A stretch of 25,618 nucleotides of DNA from JAVVEZ01 sp032250895 (GCA_032250895.1 JAVVEZ010000047.1:1-25618); one strand, 5' to 3'; counted from the stretch's first letter, positions 7,068-15,133 are shown. Numbers and translations: made by a program. Notes: generated by a model from the sequence alone, not told the origin.

Positions 7068-8663
7068 TTATTCGGCATGTAGCGCACCTATGGGATCGAG
7101 CCGGGCGGCCCGCTGGGCCGGATAGACGCCCGATAAAATGCCTAGCAGTATGGCAACGGCAATGGCCACTACGGTGGACAGAATGGAAATGTCGGTCGAC
7201 CACTGGAAAAACTGCTCGATGCCGGAAGCAATAAAAATGCCCAGAACCGCCCCGATCAGTCCACCGATAAGACAAAGGGATATGGCTTCAATGATGAACT
7301 GGGTGGCGATGTCGCGGCTGCGCGCACCCATGGCAATGCGCAGCCCCACTTCCCGGGTCCGCTGGGTGACCGACAGCAGCAGCAGGTTCATCACCCCGAT
7401 GCCCCCCACCAGCAGCGAAACGCCGGCAATGCCCGCGAGCAGGATCATCATGGTCCGGTTGGCGCGTTCCAGTGACTGGGACAGCTTGTCGATGGTCAGG
7501 TCATCAACGCTTTCCATATTGCCGGCGACAACCCGGGCCAGTTCCGGGGACAGGCCCTTGCCCAAGAGCTGTGCCGCCTGGGTTTTAACCGTGAAATCAT
7601 CGGCCATCATGTCGGTAATACCGTGGCGCTGGCGCAAGAGATCGACAATTTCACCGGCAATGCGGGTGGTGTCCCCGGCACTTTTGGACGTAATGGTGAT
7701 GGTGTTGAGTTTGCTCAGGTTGAGCAGGCGGTGCACTGTCGTGACGGGCACGTAGATGGCGTCGAACTGGTCATCGCCGATAGCGGGATGGGTAGCCCAG
7801 CCCTTGCTGTCCACTATGCCGGTAATTTCAAATGGCTGGTTCCATAACGACACGGTTTTACCCACCGGGTCCACGCCCTCCCCGAACAATTTATCCGCCA
7901 CCACACGCCCCAGGACCATGACCTGTTCCGCACTTTCAAGCTGGCGGCGGGTCAGAAATTCGCCAGAGGGGAAATGCCAGCCGCTGCGGATCCGGGGCAA
8001 ATTCTCCTCGGTGCCGTGCAGACGCGTGAACCACTGCCTGCCATTTTCATCATTCACCTTGATGCGGGCGTTTTCATGAACGCCTGATGCCGTGTACTGG
8101 ACGCCGGGGATACGGGTTTCAATCGCCCTGGCGTCCTCTATGGTCAGGGTGGCTGCCGCGCCGAGTCCTGCCATGGAATCACCCAAGCGTTGACTGGCGG
8201 TGGGGTGGTCATGAACGGCAAAGGGGTCATCTTCAAAATGGACATTCAAAAATTGTCCTGGCCGGGCAACTGAAGTATAGTTCGTTGCCTGCAGAAATGA
8301 CTGCCGAGGTTCATGGACGGCGCTTATGTAACCACCGCTCTGCGCATTCATGCGCGTAATCTGCAGGGCGTTCAGCAGGCCTTTCAGGCGCGGATCACTG
8401 ATGCTGCCATGGTCGGCTTCAACACCATCGCCGCCACTGCCTTGTTCCACCTGGTAGTTGCCGGCAGTGACGATGATCATGTTTACCCCGGCTGCCAGCA
8501 ACTGGTCCTGGATGGCTTCACGGGCACCGCGCCCCAGGGAAATACTTGTTACCAGGGCGCTGACGCCGACTGTGACACCCATCATGGCAAGCCCGGTCTG
8601 TACCCTGTTGCGCAGCAGGGATTGCAGGGCCAGTATCAGAAAATGACTGGAAATATTGTGCAT
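7068..8663 (-). CDS. MacB-type ABC transporter permease (first copy)
   Basis: This is the largest of the three permeases (531 residues from ATG 8663, GGGGA nine bases upstream; an upstream GTG at 8687 is less likely). N-terminal helix about 24-46 (TGLAMMGVTVGVSALVTSIS), long periplasmic domain, then three helices with VSLLVGGIGVMNLLLLSV and RTREVGLRIAMGAR, ending ARLDPIGALHAE. Compared with the other two it carries about 60-80 extra periplasmic residues after the first helix (about residues 70-150, with HEPRQSF and HDHPTASQ). It starts 37 bases after the ATPase gene and ends 13 bases before the His-rich gene. The known role of the fold is to couple ATP hydrolysis to mechanical work on periplasmic substrates rather than classic channel transport. 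Confidence 0.88.
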   Translation of the reverse strand: MHNISSHFLILALQSLLRNRVQTGLAMMGVTVGVSALVTSISLGRGAREAIQDQLLAAGVNMIIVTAGNYQVEQGSGGDGVEADHGSISDPRLKGLLNALQITRMNAQSGGYISAVHEPRQSFLQATNYTSVARPGQFLNVHFEDDPFAVHDHPTASQRLGDSMAGLGAAATLTIEDARAIETRIPGVQYTASGVHENARIKVNDENGRQWFTRLHGTEENLPRIRSGWHFPSGEFLTRRQLESAEQVMVLGRVVADKLFGEGVDPVGKTVSLWNQPFEITGIVDSKGWATHPAIGDDQFDAIYVPVTTVHRLLNLSKLNTITITSKSAGDTTRIAGEIVDLLRQRHGITDMMADDFTVKTQAAQLLGKGLSPELARVVAGNMESVDDLTIDKLSQSLERANRTMMILLAGIAGVSLLVGGIGVMNLLLLSVTQRTREVGLRIAMGARSRDIATQFIIEAISLCLIGGLIGAVLGIFIASGIEQFFQWSTDISILSTVVAIAVAILLGILSGVYPAQRAARLDPIGALHAE

Positions 8664-8700
8664 GATGCTTTCCCCTTGTTCAGTCACCTGTTTTCAATGT

Positions 8701-9459
8701 TCAATCACCGACGGCCATCAGAGTTTCCTGACGGTATACAGTACGGGAATCATCGAAATCCTGGCGCGGGCTGTTGGGCAGGTCACTCTTGATGAGCCCG
8801 TCACGCATGGTGATGATCCGGGTGCCGTAAGCGGCGATTTCCGGTTCGTGGGTTATCAGGACAATGGTGATGCCCTGCTCTCTACGCAATTGCTGAAGCA
8901 GCTTCATGACTTCCACGCTGGTTCTGGTATCCAGATTACCGGTGGGTTCATCGGCGAGGATGATGGCCGGTTTGTTGACCAGGGCGCGAGCAATGGCGAC
9001 ACGCTGCTGCTGGCCGCCGGACAACTGGTTCGGCTGATGGTCGAGCCGGTCCGCCAGGCCCATGGCGGCCAGCGCAGCAATGGCCATTTCACGCCGTTCA
9101 TGGCTGTGCAGTACCGGGCGGGAATAGAGCAGTGGCACTTCCACATTTTCAGTCGCCGTGGTACGTGGTAGCAGATTGAAACCCTGAAACACAAAACCGA
9201 TCTGCCGGTTGCGGATATCCGCCAGTTCCTCCAGGGGAAGGCCGGAGACATCCTTGCCATTGAGCAGGTAATTGCCGGCTGTCGGTCGGTCAAGGCAACC
9301 CAGGATATGCATCAGGGTGGACTTGCCGGAGCCGGAAGGACCGGTGATGGCGACGAACTCCCCTTCCTCGACATCGAGGGACACATCGCGCAGTGCGTTG
9401 ACTGTGTTGTCACCCAGTTGATAAATCTTCGTAATATGTTCAAGAGAAATAACTGACAT
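8701..9459 (-). CDS. MacB/LolD-type ABC transporter ATPase
   Basis: This 252-residue cytoplasmic ATPase should power the permeases downstream. All motifs are intact: Walker A GPSGSGKST (40-48), Q-loop Q92 in FVFQGFNLLPRT, signature LSGGQQQRVAIARAL (146-160), Walker B IILADEPTGNLD (166-177) with catalytic E171, and switch H204. The LLPRTTATENVEVPL and EPTGNLD forms are typical of the MacB/LolD/FtsE group. A short C-terminal tail of about 30 residues follows the core. ATG 9459 is preferred (AGGT six bases upstream, protein begins MSVISLEHITKIYQ) over the longer frame to 9498. It is the only ATPase in the window, set against three permeases, so it must be shared or others lie elsewhere. Confidence 0.93.
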   Translation of the reverse strand: MSVISLEHITKIYQLGDNTVNALRDVSLDVEEGEFVAITGPSGSGKSTLMHILGCLDRPTAGNYLLNGKDVSGLPLEELADIRNRQIGFVFQGFNLLPRTTATENVEVPLLYSRPVLHSHERREMAIAALAAMGLADRLDHQPNQLSGGQQQRVAIARALVNKPAIILADEPTGNLDTRTSVEVMKLLQQLRREQGITIVLITHEPEIAAYGTRIITMRDGLIKSDLPNSPRQDFDDSRTVYRQETLMAVGD

Positions 9460-9580
9460 AACTATACCTGCATCTGAACTACCCGGTGGGTAGCGCACAT
9501 AAACATGGCAGGCCGGGTTTGGCCCGGATTGCCTCCTGCTTGCCGGACCTGATGATCAGATCCTGGCTCAAACCTTATTG

Positions 9581-9846
9581 AGGGCAGCTCCAAAAATTGC
9601 TTGCGGCCCCTGGCTTTCAGGAAAAGTCCCCGGCAAGGCGCGCGATGCAGGCGGGCTGGTTGCCCGTCGAAGCAGCGCAACGCCGCCGGGGGCTTTTCCT
9701 GAAAGCCCCGAAGGGCGCGGCCTGAGCGGCACCACAGCGGCGTTGCCTTGCTTGTAAAGGACAACCAGCCTTCACCTGCGCAAGGCGCCTTGCCGTGGCA
9801 CCGCTCTGGTTGCGCAGAGCTCACAAGCAATTTTTAGAGCTGCCCT
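9581..9846. repeat. 266-bp palindromic element with nested inverted repeats
   Basis: The outer arms 9581-9603 and 9824-9846 are inverted copies of 23 bases with one mismatch (begin AGGGCAGCTC, end TTGCTTG). Inside, 9612-9634 pairs with 9685-9707 (22 of 23), CGGCAAGGCGC at 9631-9641 pairs with 9785-9795, and GCAACGCCG at 9677-9685 pairs with 9738-9746. The element can therefore fold in two mutually exclusive ways. It has no coding frame and fits a MITE-like non-autonomous transposable element. It fills most of the 374-base gap between the M20 genes and the ABC cluster; its right arm overlaps the end of the upstream M20 gene and supplies its stop codon. Transcribed from the M20 genes it could act as an attenuator or mRNA-stabilising hairpin. 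Confidence 0.7.
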
Positions 9847-11507
9847 TGAGTCGCTTCAACGGCGGCCACATATTGGGTGGACTCATTCAGGCCCAGGTAG
9901 TTGTAGATGACAGTCACGATGGATTTTTCCATGCCCGCCATACCGTAGGTCCTGCCGGCGCCTTCGACAATGAAGTATTCATTGGCGGCGTGTGAATTAC
10001 CGCCACCGCCGACCTGGCCGCTGGCAATCGGGATGTCCAGGACATCACCGGCAAACAGATAGGCAGGCCAGTAACCACCGAGAATGGTTTCGCTTTCAAT
10101 CGGCTCGTTGCTGCCGACGCCAAAGATATCGCGCATTTTGCGGGCGGCTTTGGCCAGATCGTTGTTATCGTCCATCCGTGCCCAGGGCACATCACCGACG
10201 ATATTGATCTCGACGTCTTCATAACCGTGCTTGTCGAGATGCTTACGCAACAAATCGACGATCTTCATGCCATCCTGGTTGGGCACATAACGGAAATTGT
10301 GCTTGGACACGATGCGGTTGGGCAGGATGGCGCCGGAGCCGCCTTCAAACATATTGCCGGCCCAGATACCATCCAGATTCATGGAAGTCCCGGCACGGGC
10401 CATTTTCTGGATTTCATAAGGATCATCGGCAATGAAGCGGGCGACGCCAAGGTTCTTGGCCGCCACATCGACATTCATGTTTTTGGCCAGGTCGTGCAGA
10501 TACCTGTCTTCGTCTTCGGTCAAGGGCACGATATCGTCATAGAATCCGTCGATCATGACCTTGTTGCCGGTTTCATCGACCAGGGTGGACAGCATCTTTA
10601 TATGCCGCCATGCCGGTGCATCCACCTGGCGTTTGCGACCACCATGAATATTGCTGTAAGTCGGACCGCGGCCCCAGGCTTCACCGCTGGTGATCAATTC
10701 CACGAACACACAGCCTTCTGAACTGCCGCCGCCCCACATGACATCGACGCCCTCGAACAGGTCTGAATGTTCGCGCACGAACTTGCGGTAGCCGATGGAC
10801 ATGCGTTCTTCATCACCTTCAGCGACGAAAATGACATTCATGGGCAGTTTCCCGGTGACCGCCTTGATGGACATCATGGTGTTGAGGAAGGCCATCTGGC
10901 GGCCCTTGGAATTGTTGGCGCCGCGGCCGATCAGCACCTTCCTGTAAGGTGCCTGTTCCACCAGGCGAGCTTCAAATGGAGGTGACTTCCACAGATCAGG
11001 CTGGGTAATGGGCATGGTGTCGTACATCCAGTACACCACCATGGTGGTGTCGGCGCCTTCATCGCAGTTGGCGTAAACCACCGGATTGCCCTGCTGGCCC
11101 CATTCGGTGATGCCGACATCGTATACCTGGGTTTTCTGGCAACCGAGCTGGTCAAAGAAGCCCTTCACCATGTAGGCGGATTCCTGGATGCCTTCGCCGG
11201 TATTGGAAATGCTGGGCTGCTGCACCCATTTCTGCAGGTTGACGACATGGTCGTCGATATTCTCGTCGATGTAATTGAAAATATTTTTCAACTCGTCGTT
11301 ACTGATCTGATTCATGTCTATGGTCAGCTCTTCGTCGCCCTGAGGCCGGATGCCGAGTCTGGGTTCTGAAGCAGACGCGGCGGCCGCGGCGGACTCCATA
11401 CCGATATTTGAAGCCTGATCGGTGGTATCGGAACAACCCGCGGCAAGGCCTGCGACACAGGCAATGACCAGCAATTTCAGGGCGAAGGGTTTACTGCTGA
11501 TGAGCAT
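9834..11507 (-). CDS. M20-family hydrolase-like lipoprotein (copy A)
   Basis: This 557-residue protein is an M20/M25/M40 metallohydrolase homologue, a family that cleaves peptide or amide bonds. It starts at ATG 11507 with GGGAG upstream. Its signal peptide ends in a lipobox (LAAGC, C25), so it is probably a lipoprotein. The fold is recognisable: VVYANCDEG, an EGDEER segment (catalytic E233, ligand E234), and a late SHAANEYF (H506). The first metal motif, normally GHxD, is WMYD (W160-D163), and the normally bridging Asp is N199 in GRGANNSKG. Two metal ligands thus differ from the classical set; it may belong to an alternative-metal subfamily or be inactive. The last residues and stop (GQL-stop) come from the palindromic element. 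The strongly similar gene B lies just upstream, indicating tandem duplication. Confidence 0.85.
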   Translation of the reverse strand: MLISSKPFALKLLVIACVAGLAAGCSDTTDQASNIGMESAAAAASASEPRLGIRPQGDEELTIDMNQISNDELKNIFNYIDENIDDHVVNLQKWVQQPSISNTGEGIQESAYMVKGFFDQLGCQKTQVYDVGITEWGQQGNPVVYANCDEGADTTMVVYWMYDTMPITQPDLWKSPPFEARLVEQAPYRKVLIGRGANNSKGRQMAFLNTMMSIKAVTGKLPMNVIFVAEGDEERMSIGYRKFVREHSDLFEGVDVMWGGGSSEGCVFVELITSGEAWGRGPTYSNIHGGRKRQVDAPAWRHIKMLSTLVDETGNKVMIDGFYDDIVPLTEDEDRYLHDLAKNMNVDVAAKNLGVARFIADDPYEIQKMARAGTSMNLDGIWAGNMFEGGSGAILPNRIVSKHNFRYVPNQDGMKIVDLLRKHLDKHGYEDVEINIVGDVPWARMDDNNDLAKAARKMRDIFGVGSNEPIESETILGGYWPAYLFAGDVLDIPIASGQVGGGGNSHAANEYFIVEGAGRTYGMAGMEKSIVTVIYNYLGLNESTQYVAAVEATQGQL

Positions 11508-11576
11508 TGGTTCTCCCGGTTTTTGGTTCGCGGATCAGCCGCGTTGCTTGTAAGAGTGACAGTTATCATTCATTGG

Positions 11577-13274
11577 CTATTTGGCTTCTCCTCCTTCGGT
11601 GGGGGTATTCATGCCGGCATAGTTGTAGAGCACGGTGGCAATGGATTTTTCACCACCGGCCATGCCGTAGGTGCCACCGGCGCCTTCGATCACGAAGTAT
11701 TCATTGGCGGCATGCGCGTTGCCGCCTGAACCGGCATTGCCGCCGGCAATCGGGATGTCCAGAACATCACCGGCAAACAGGTAGGCCGGCCAGTAACCGC
11801 CCAGTATGGAATCCTGTCCCGGCACCGGTTCGTCATAGCTGAGGTCGAAGGTATCGAATGTAAGCATGACCGCTTCGGCGATTTCTGTGTCGTAGCGCAT
11901 CCTGGCCCAGGGCACATCGCCCACCACGTTGATTTCCACGTCCTGGTAGCCGTGCTTGTCCAGGTGTTTGCGCAGTTTGTCGACGATATCCATGCCATCC
12001 TGATTGGGTACGTAGCGGAAGTTATGCTTGGACACGATGCGATTCGGCAGGATGGCGCCGGAACCCCCCTCGAACATGTTGCCAGCCCAGATGCCATCCA
12101 GGTTGATTGACTGGCCGGCTTTGGACATCTTGAGAACTTCGTAGGGATCATCGGAAATGAAGCGCGCCACACCGAGATTCCTGGCAGCGACTTCCAGGTC
12201 GACACCTTCGGCGGCTTTGCGCAGGGCGATTTCCTCTTCTGCGGTGAGCGCTTCGATGTTGTCATAGAAGCCATCGATCATGACCTTGTTGCCGGTTTCA
12301 TCGACCAGGGTGGACAGCATCTTGATATGGCGCCATGCAGGGGCATCCACCTGACGTTTGCGACCACCATGGATATTGCTGTAGGTCGGACCACGGCCCC
12401 AGGACTCGCCACTGGTGATCAGTTCCACAAAGACACTGCCTTCGGATCCGCCACCAATGCCGCCCTGTCCACCAAAACGATACATGGCGTCGGCGCCTTC
12501 GAAGAGCTCTGGATGGTCGCGCACGAATTTGCGGTAACCGATCGACATGCGTTCCTCATCGCCTTCGGCGACAATGATCAGGTTGACAGGAAGGGTACCG
12601 GTGACGGCCTTGATGGACATCAGGGCATTGAGCTGGGTCATTTGTGGGCCTTTGGAATTGCTGGCACCACGTCCGATCATGACTTTTTTGTAGGGTGCCT
12701 GTTCGACCAGACGGCCTTCAAAGGGGAGTGATTTCCACAGATCGGGCTGGGTGATGGGCATGGTGTCATACATCCAGTAGAGCACCAGGGTTTTGTCCTT
12801 GCCTTCATCACAGTTGGCATATACCACGGGATTGCCTTGCTGACCCCACTCGGTAATACCCACATCGACGACTTCGGTTTTCTGGCAGCCGAGCTGGTCA
12901 AAGAAGCCCTTCACCATGAAGGCCGATTCCTGAATGCCTTCCCCTGTGTTGGAAATACTCGGTTGTTGAATCCAGCGCTGTAGGTTCAATACATGTTCAT
13001 CTATATGCCCATCTATATAAGCAAAAATATCTTTCAGTTCAGGGTTGTAAATCCTGGACATGTCGATGTCGACAGTCTCGTCGGCTACGGCACGTATTCC
13101 CAGGCTTTCTTCGGATCTGATATCAACCGATGCCATCTGCAGGGATGAGGCGTCTTGCCCTGAAGCAGTAATGTCCTGTTCAGGGCTCTCTGAACAAGCT
13201 GCAACAGAAATAATCATGAAAGCGATACTGAGGGCTGACAGATCGTGCCCGAAATTTTCCTGCATTTTTTTCAT
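11577..13274 (-). CDS. M20-family hydrolase-like lipoprotein (copy B)
   Basis: This 565-residue paralogue of the next gene shares long near-identical stretches (for example WGRGPTYSNIHGGRKRQVDA). The signal peptide ends at a lipobox (SVAAC, C27), so it is probably lipid-anchored. Active-site reading is as in copy A: WMYD at 167-170 instead of GHxD, N206 in GRGASNSKGPQ instead of the bridging Asp, but EGDEER and a late HAANEYF retained. It differs by a Gly-rich insertion (FGGQGGIGGGSEG) where copy A has a shorter stretch, and by a different C-terminus. ATG 13274 has GGGGA about ten bases upstream; ATG 13265 is an alternative. The 69-base gap to copy A suggests co-transcription. Likely acts in the periplasm on a peptide-like substrate, which is inference. 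Confidence 0.85.
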   Translation of the reverse strand: MKKMQENFGHDLSALSIAFMIISVAACSESPEQDITASGQDASSLQMASVDIRSEESLGIRAVADETVDIDMSRIYNPELKDIFAYIDGHIDEHVLNLQRWIQQPSISNTGEGIQESAFMVKGFFDQLGCQKTEVVDVGITEWGQQGNPVVYANCDEGKDKTLVLYWMYDTMPITQPDLWKSLPFEGRLVEQAPYKKVMIGRGASNSKGPQMTQLNALMSIKAVTGTLPVNLIIVAEGDEERMSIGYRKFVRDHPELFEGADAMYRFGGQGGIGGGSEGSVFVELITSGESWGRGPTYSNIHGGRKRQVDAPAWRHIKMLSTLVDETGNKVMIDGFYDNIEALTAEEEIALRKAAEGVDLEVAARNLGVARFISDDPYEVLKMSKAGQSINLDGIWAGNMFEGGSGAILPNRIVSKHNFRYVPNQDGMDIVDKLRKHLDKHGYQDVEINVVGDVPWARMRYDTEIAEAVMLTFDTFDLSYDEPVPGQDSILGGYWPAYLFAGDVLDIPIAGGNAGSGGNAHAANEYFVIEGAGGTYGMAGGEKSIATVLYNYAGMNTPTEGGEAK

Positions 13275-13277
13275 GCG

Positions 13278-13305
13278 GATATATCCCCAATTTTATAAAT
13301 GTCAA
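13278..13305 (-). promoter_or_regulatory. Candidate promoter for the M20 genes
   Basis: On the minus strand TTGACA (13305-13300) is followed after 16 bases by TATATC (13283-13278). The -35 is perfect. The -10 lies only four bases from the ATG at 13274, so transcription would begin within or after that codon. This implies either a leaderless start at the in-frame ATG 13265 or that the true promoter lies further upstream. Confidence 0.35.
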
Positions 13306-13676
13306 CTCTGGGAAATTCAAGAGCGACAAGTTGGTACAGAATCAGTTTGTAGGTAATTGGAAAATGGCATAGATATTCCTTCGTTGAGATGAAGGCCTTG
13401 CCCATTTCGAAACCTGCCAGCGAAAGGATGCAGAAAATGTACCAAAAATATAAACCGGGAAAAATGACGCCGCCCAAAGATGGCAGAGGGTGCCGGTGAT
13501 TGGCTTGAACACCAGGGAAAATATGAAAATTATTTGATAAGCACGAGGAAAAAAATAGTGAGAAATTTTTATATTTTTGAATTTTCCAGAATCAACAGGT
13601 CAGAAAAAGGAACCAAGATAAAGCAAATTTTTATATTTTCGCACTTAAAGAGAGCGATGCTTTATAACTGTTTCGA
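13306..13676. other. AT-rich gap with no recognisable gene
   Basis: This stretch separates the M20 genes from the REP-type repeat. It becomes strongly AT-rich from about 13,500. The short open frames seen here lack ribosome-binding sites or family resemblance. I see no hairpin terminator or RNA gene. It may carry upstream regulatory sequence for the minus-strand M20 genes. Confidence 0.5.
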
Positions 13677-13776
13677 TATCAAAGGGGTCAGAGTAACTTG
13701 ATCAACTCCATTGATTTGGGCCAGACCGGGCCATCCGATCAAGTTACTCTGACCCCTTTGATAGACCCCTTTGATA
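13677..13776. repeat. REP/RAYT-type inverted repeat, GGGGTCAGAGTAA family
   Basis: A perfect 27-base inverted repeat lies at 13677-13703 and 13737-13763, separated by 33 bases, with core AAAGGGGTCAGAGTAACTTG. Next to the right arm, GACCCCTTTGATA is tandemly doubled (13751-13763 and 13764-13776). The GGGGTCAGAGTAA core recurs at 19,968-20,257 around a RAYT transposase remnant, so this is a REP-like element mobilised by that class of enzyme. The right arm forms the 3' end of the aldo/keto reductase gene. Confidence 0.75.
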
Positions 13777-14737
13777 CCTTGATACTGTCGTTCAGGCGCC
13801 TGATCTGGTCGGCATTCAGGGATAATGCCGCGCAGCCCATGATTTCCTGCAACTGAGCCATGCTGGTGGCACTGGTAATGGGGGCGACAACGCCCGGCTG
13901 GGCAGCCAGCCAGGCCAGGGCCACCTGGGACGGTCTGGCATCGAGTTCCGCCGCCACGTCATCCAGCGTAGCCAGGATACTCAAACCCCGCTCATTGAGC
14001 ATGTCCTTGACCATCTGATCCCGGGGATGGCCTGCCAGGTCCGCTTCGCTGCGGTACTTGCCGGTCAGGAAGCCGCTGGCCAGCGAGAAATAAGTGATCA
14101 CGCCAATGCCGTTGGCGACACAAAAATCCTGCAACTCCCCTTCATAATCCTCGCGGTGATAAAGGTTGTAATGAGGTTGCAGCACACTGTATGAAGCCAG
14201 ATGGTTGGTGGCGCTGATCTTCAGGGCCTCCTCGAGACGGGCCTTTTTATAGTTGGAGGCGCCAATGAAGCGCACCTTGCCCGCCTTTACCAGTTCATCA
14301 TGGGCGCGCAGAGTCTCCTCCAACGGCGTTTTTTCGTCATCGATATGGGACAGGTAGAGATCGATGTAATCCGTCTGCAGGCGGCGCAGTGAATCCTCGA
14401 CTCCCTGAATGATGGCCCCCCGTTTCAGTGAGGCCTTGCTCATATCGAAGGAATCCGTCATGCTGATTCCCACCTTGGTAACGATCACCACCTTTTCACG
14501 GGCCATATGCCCCTTTTTTAGCCAGTTGCCGATGACGGTTTCGGATTCCCCGCCCGCATGGCCCGGCACCCAGGCGGAATAAACATTGGCGGTATCGATC
14601 AGGTTGAAACCGCCATCGACAAAAGCATCAAGCAACTGCATCGACATAGTCTCATCGGCCGTCCAGCCGAAAACATTGCCACCAAAGGCCAAGGGGGAGA
14701 CTTGCAGGCTGGTATTTCCCAAGCGTTTTTTATTCAT
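13739..14737 (-). CDS. Aldo/keto reductase
   Basis: This 332-residue cytoplasmic NAD(P)H-dependent oxidoreductase is of the AKR superfamily. The catalytic tetrad is visible as D48 and Y53 (IDTANVYS), K88 (VTKVG) and H131 (LYLSHIDD). The N-terminus MNKKRLGNTSLQVSPLAFGGNVFG is typical of YajO/Tas-like reductases that act on small carbonyl compounds; the substrate is unknown. ATG 14737 has GGAAGG five bases upstream, and TATAAA about 25 bases further up is a possible -10. The last twelve residues (VSKGSIKGVRVT) and the TGA stop are encoded by the REP-type repeat, not by the family, so the natural C-terminus has been replaced or extended. It stands alone between mobile-element remnants. Confidence 0.9.
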   Translation of the reverse strand: MNKKRLGNTSLQVSPLAFGGNVFGWTADETMSMQLLDAFVDGGFNLIDTANVYSAWVPGHAGGESETVIGNWLKKGHMAREKVVIVTKVGISMTDSFDMSKASLKRGAIIQGVEDSLRRLQTDYIDLYLSHIDDEKTPLEETLRAHDELVKAGKVRFIGASNYKKARLEEALKISATNHLASYSVLQPHYNLYHREDYEGELQDFCVANGIGVITYFSLASGFLTGKYRSEADLAGHPRDQMVKDMLNERGLSILATLDDVAAELDARPSQVALAWLAAQPGVVAPITSATSMAQLQEIMGCAALSLNADQIRRLNDSIKVSKGSIKGVRVT

Positions 14738-14799
14738 ATCACCTTCCGTTTTGTTGCTTTATACAGAGTGGGATGAGGGCGGAACCGATGAGGAGGACA

Positions 14800-14879
14800 A
14801 GGAACCTCTGAATAACTCTGGCGTATCTCTGGCCTCTCAGACTCCCGCAGAGACATGCCAGAGTTATTCAGAGGTTCCT
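14800..14879. repeat. 80-nt hairpin of two facing IS ends
   Basis: Arms 14800-14822 and 14857-14879 are perfect 23-base inverted copies (outer sequence AGGAACCTCTGAATAACTC). Pairing continues inward with two mismatches (GCGTATCTCTG with CAGAGACATGC), giving a stem of more than 30 bp. The outer 14 bases also occur at 1802-1815. Its position 54 bases before an IS4-type transposase remnant suggests facing insertion-sequence termini. It is also the strongest potential hairpin in this gap. Confidence 0.65.
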
Positions 14880-14932
14880 AAACATATTTTGTCTCACTAT
14901 TGTCCCAACGTTCGATTCAGATATTTATGTAA

Positions 14933-15133
14933 CTTACTGATATAGTGCGCGACTGGCGCATCTATGCCGATTTCGCCCAGTCCCTGATTCACATCGCACG
15001 CAAACTCTATGTGAACGATCCCTTCGGCATCGAACTCACCAACACAGTGTATGCCCTCGATGCTACCACCATCGATCTTTGTCTTTCCATCTTCCCCAGG
15101 GCGCAATTGCAGAAGTGGCTATCAGCACACTGA
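14933..15133 (+). pseudogene. IS4-family transposase remnant
   Basis: The open stretch reads LTDIVRDWRIYADFAQSLIH, then IARKLYVNDPFGIELTNTVY and ALDATTIDLCLSIFPRAQ. RDWRIYADFAQ and YALDATTIDLCLSIFP match the region around the first catalytic Asp of IS4-family DDE transposases (ALDxTTIDLCL). The N-terminal part is missing (stop at 14930-14932), and the frame ends at 15133 soon after the match, so under 70 of some 350 residues remain. It cannot be functional. Flanking sequence 14880-14932 and 15134-15244 has nothing else recognisable. Confidence 0.75.
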
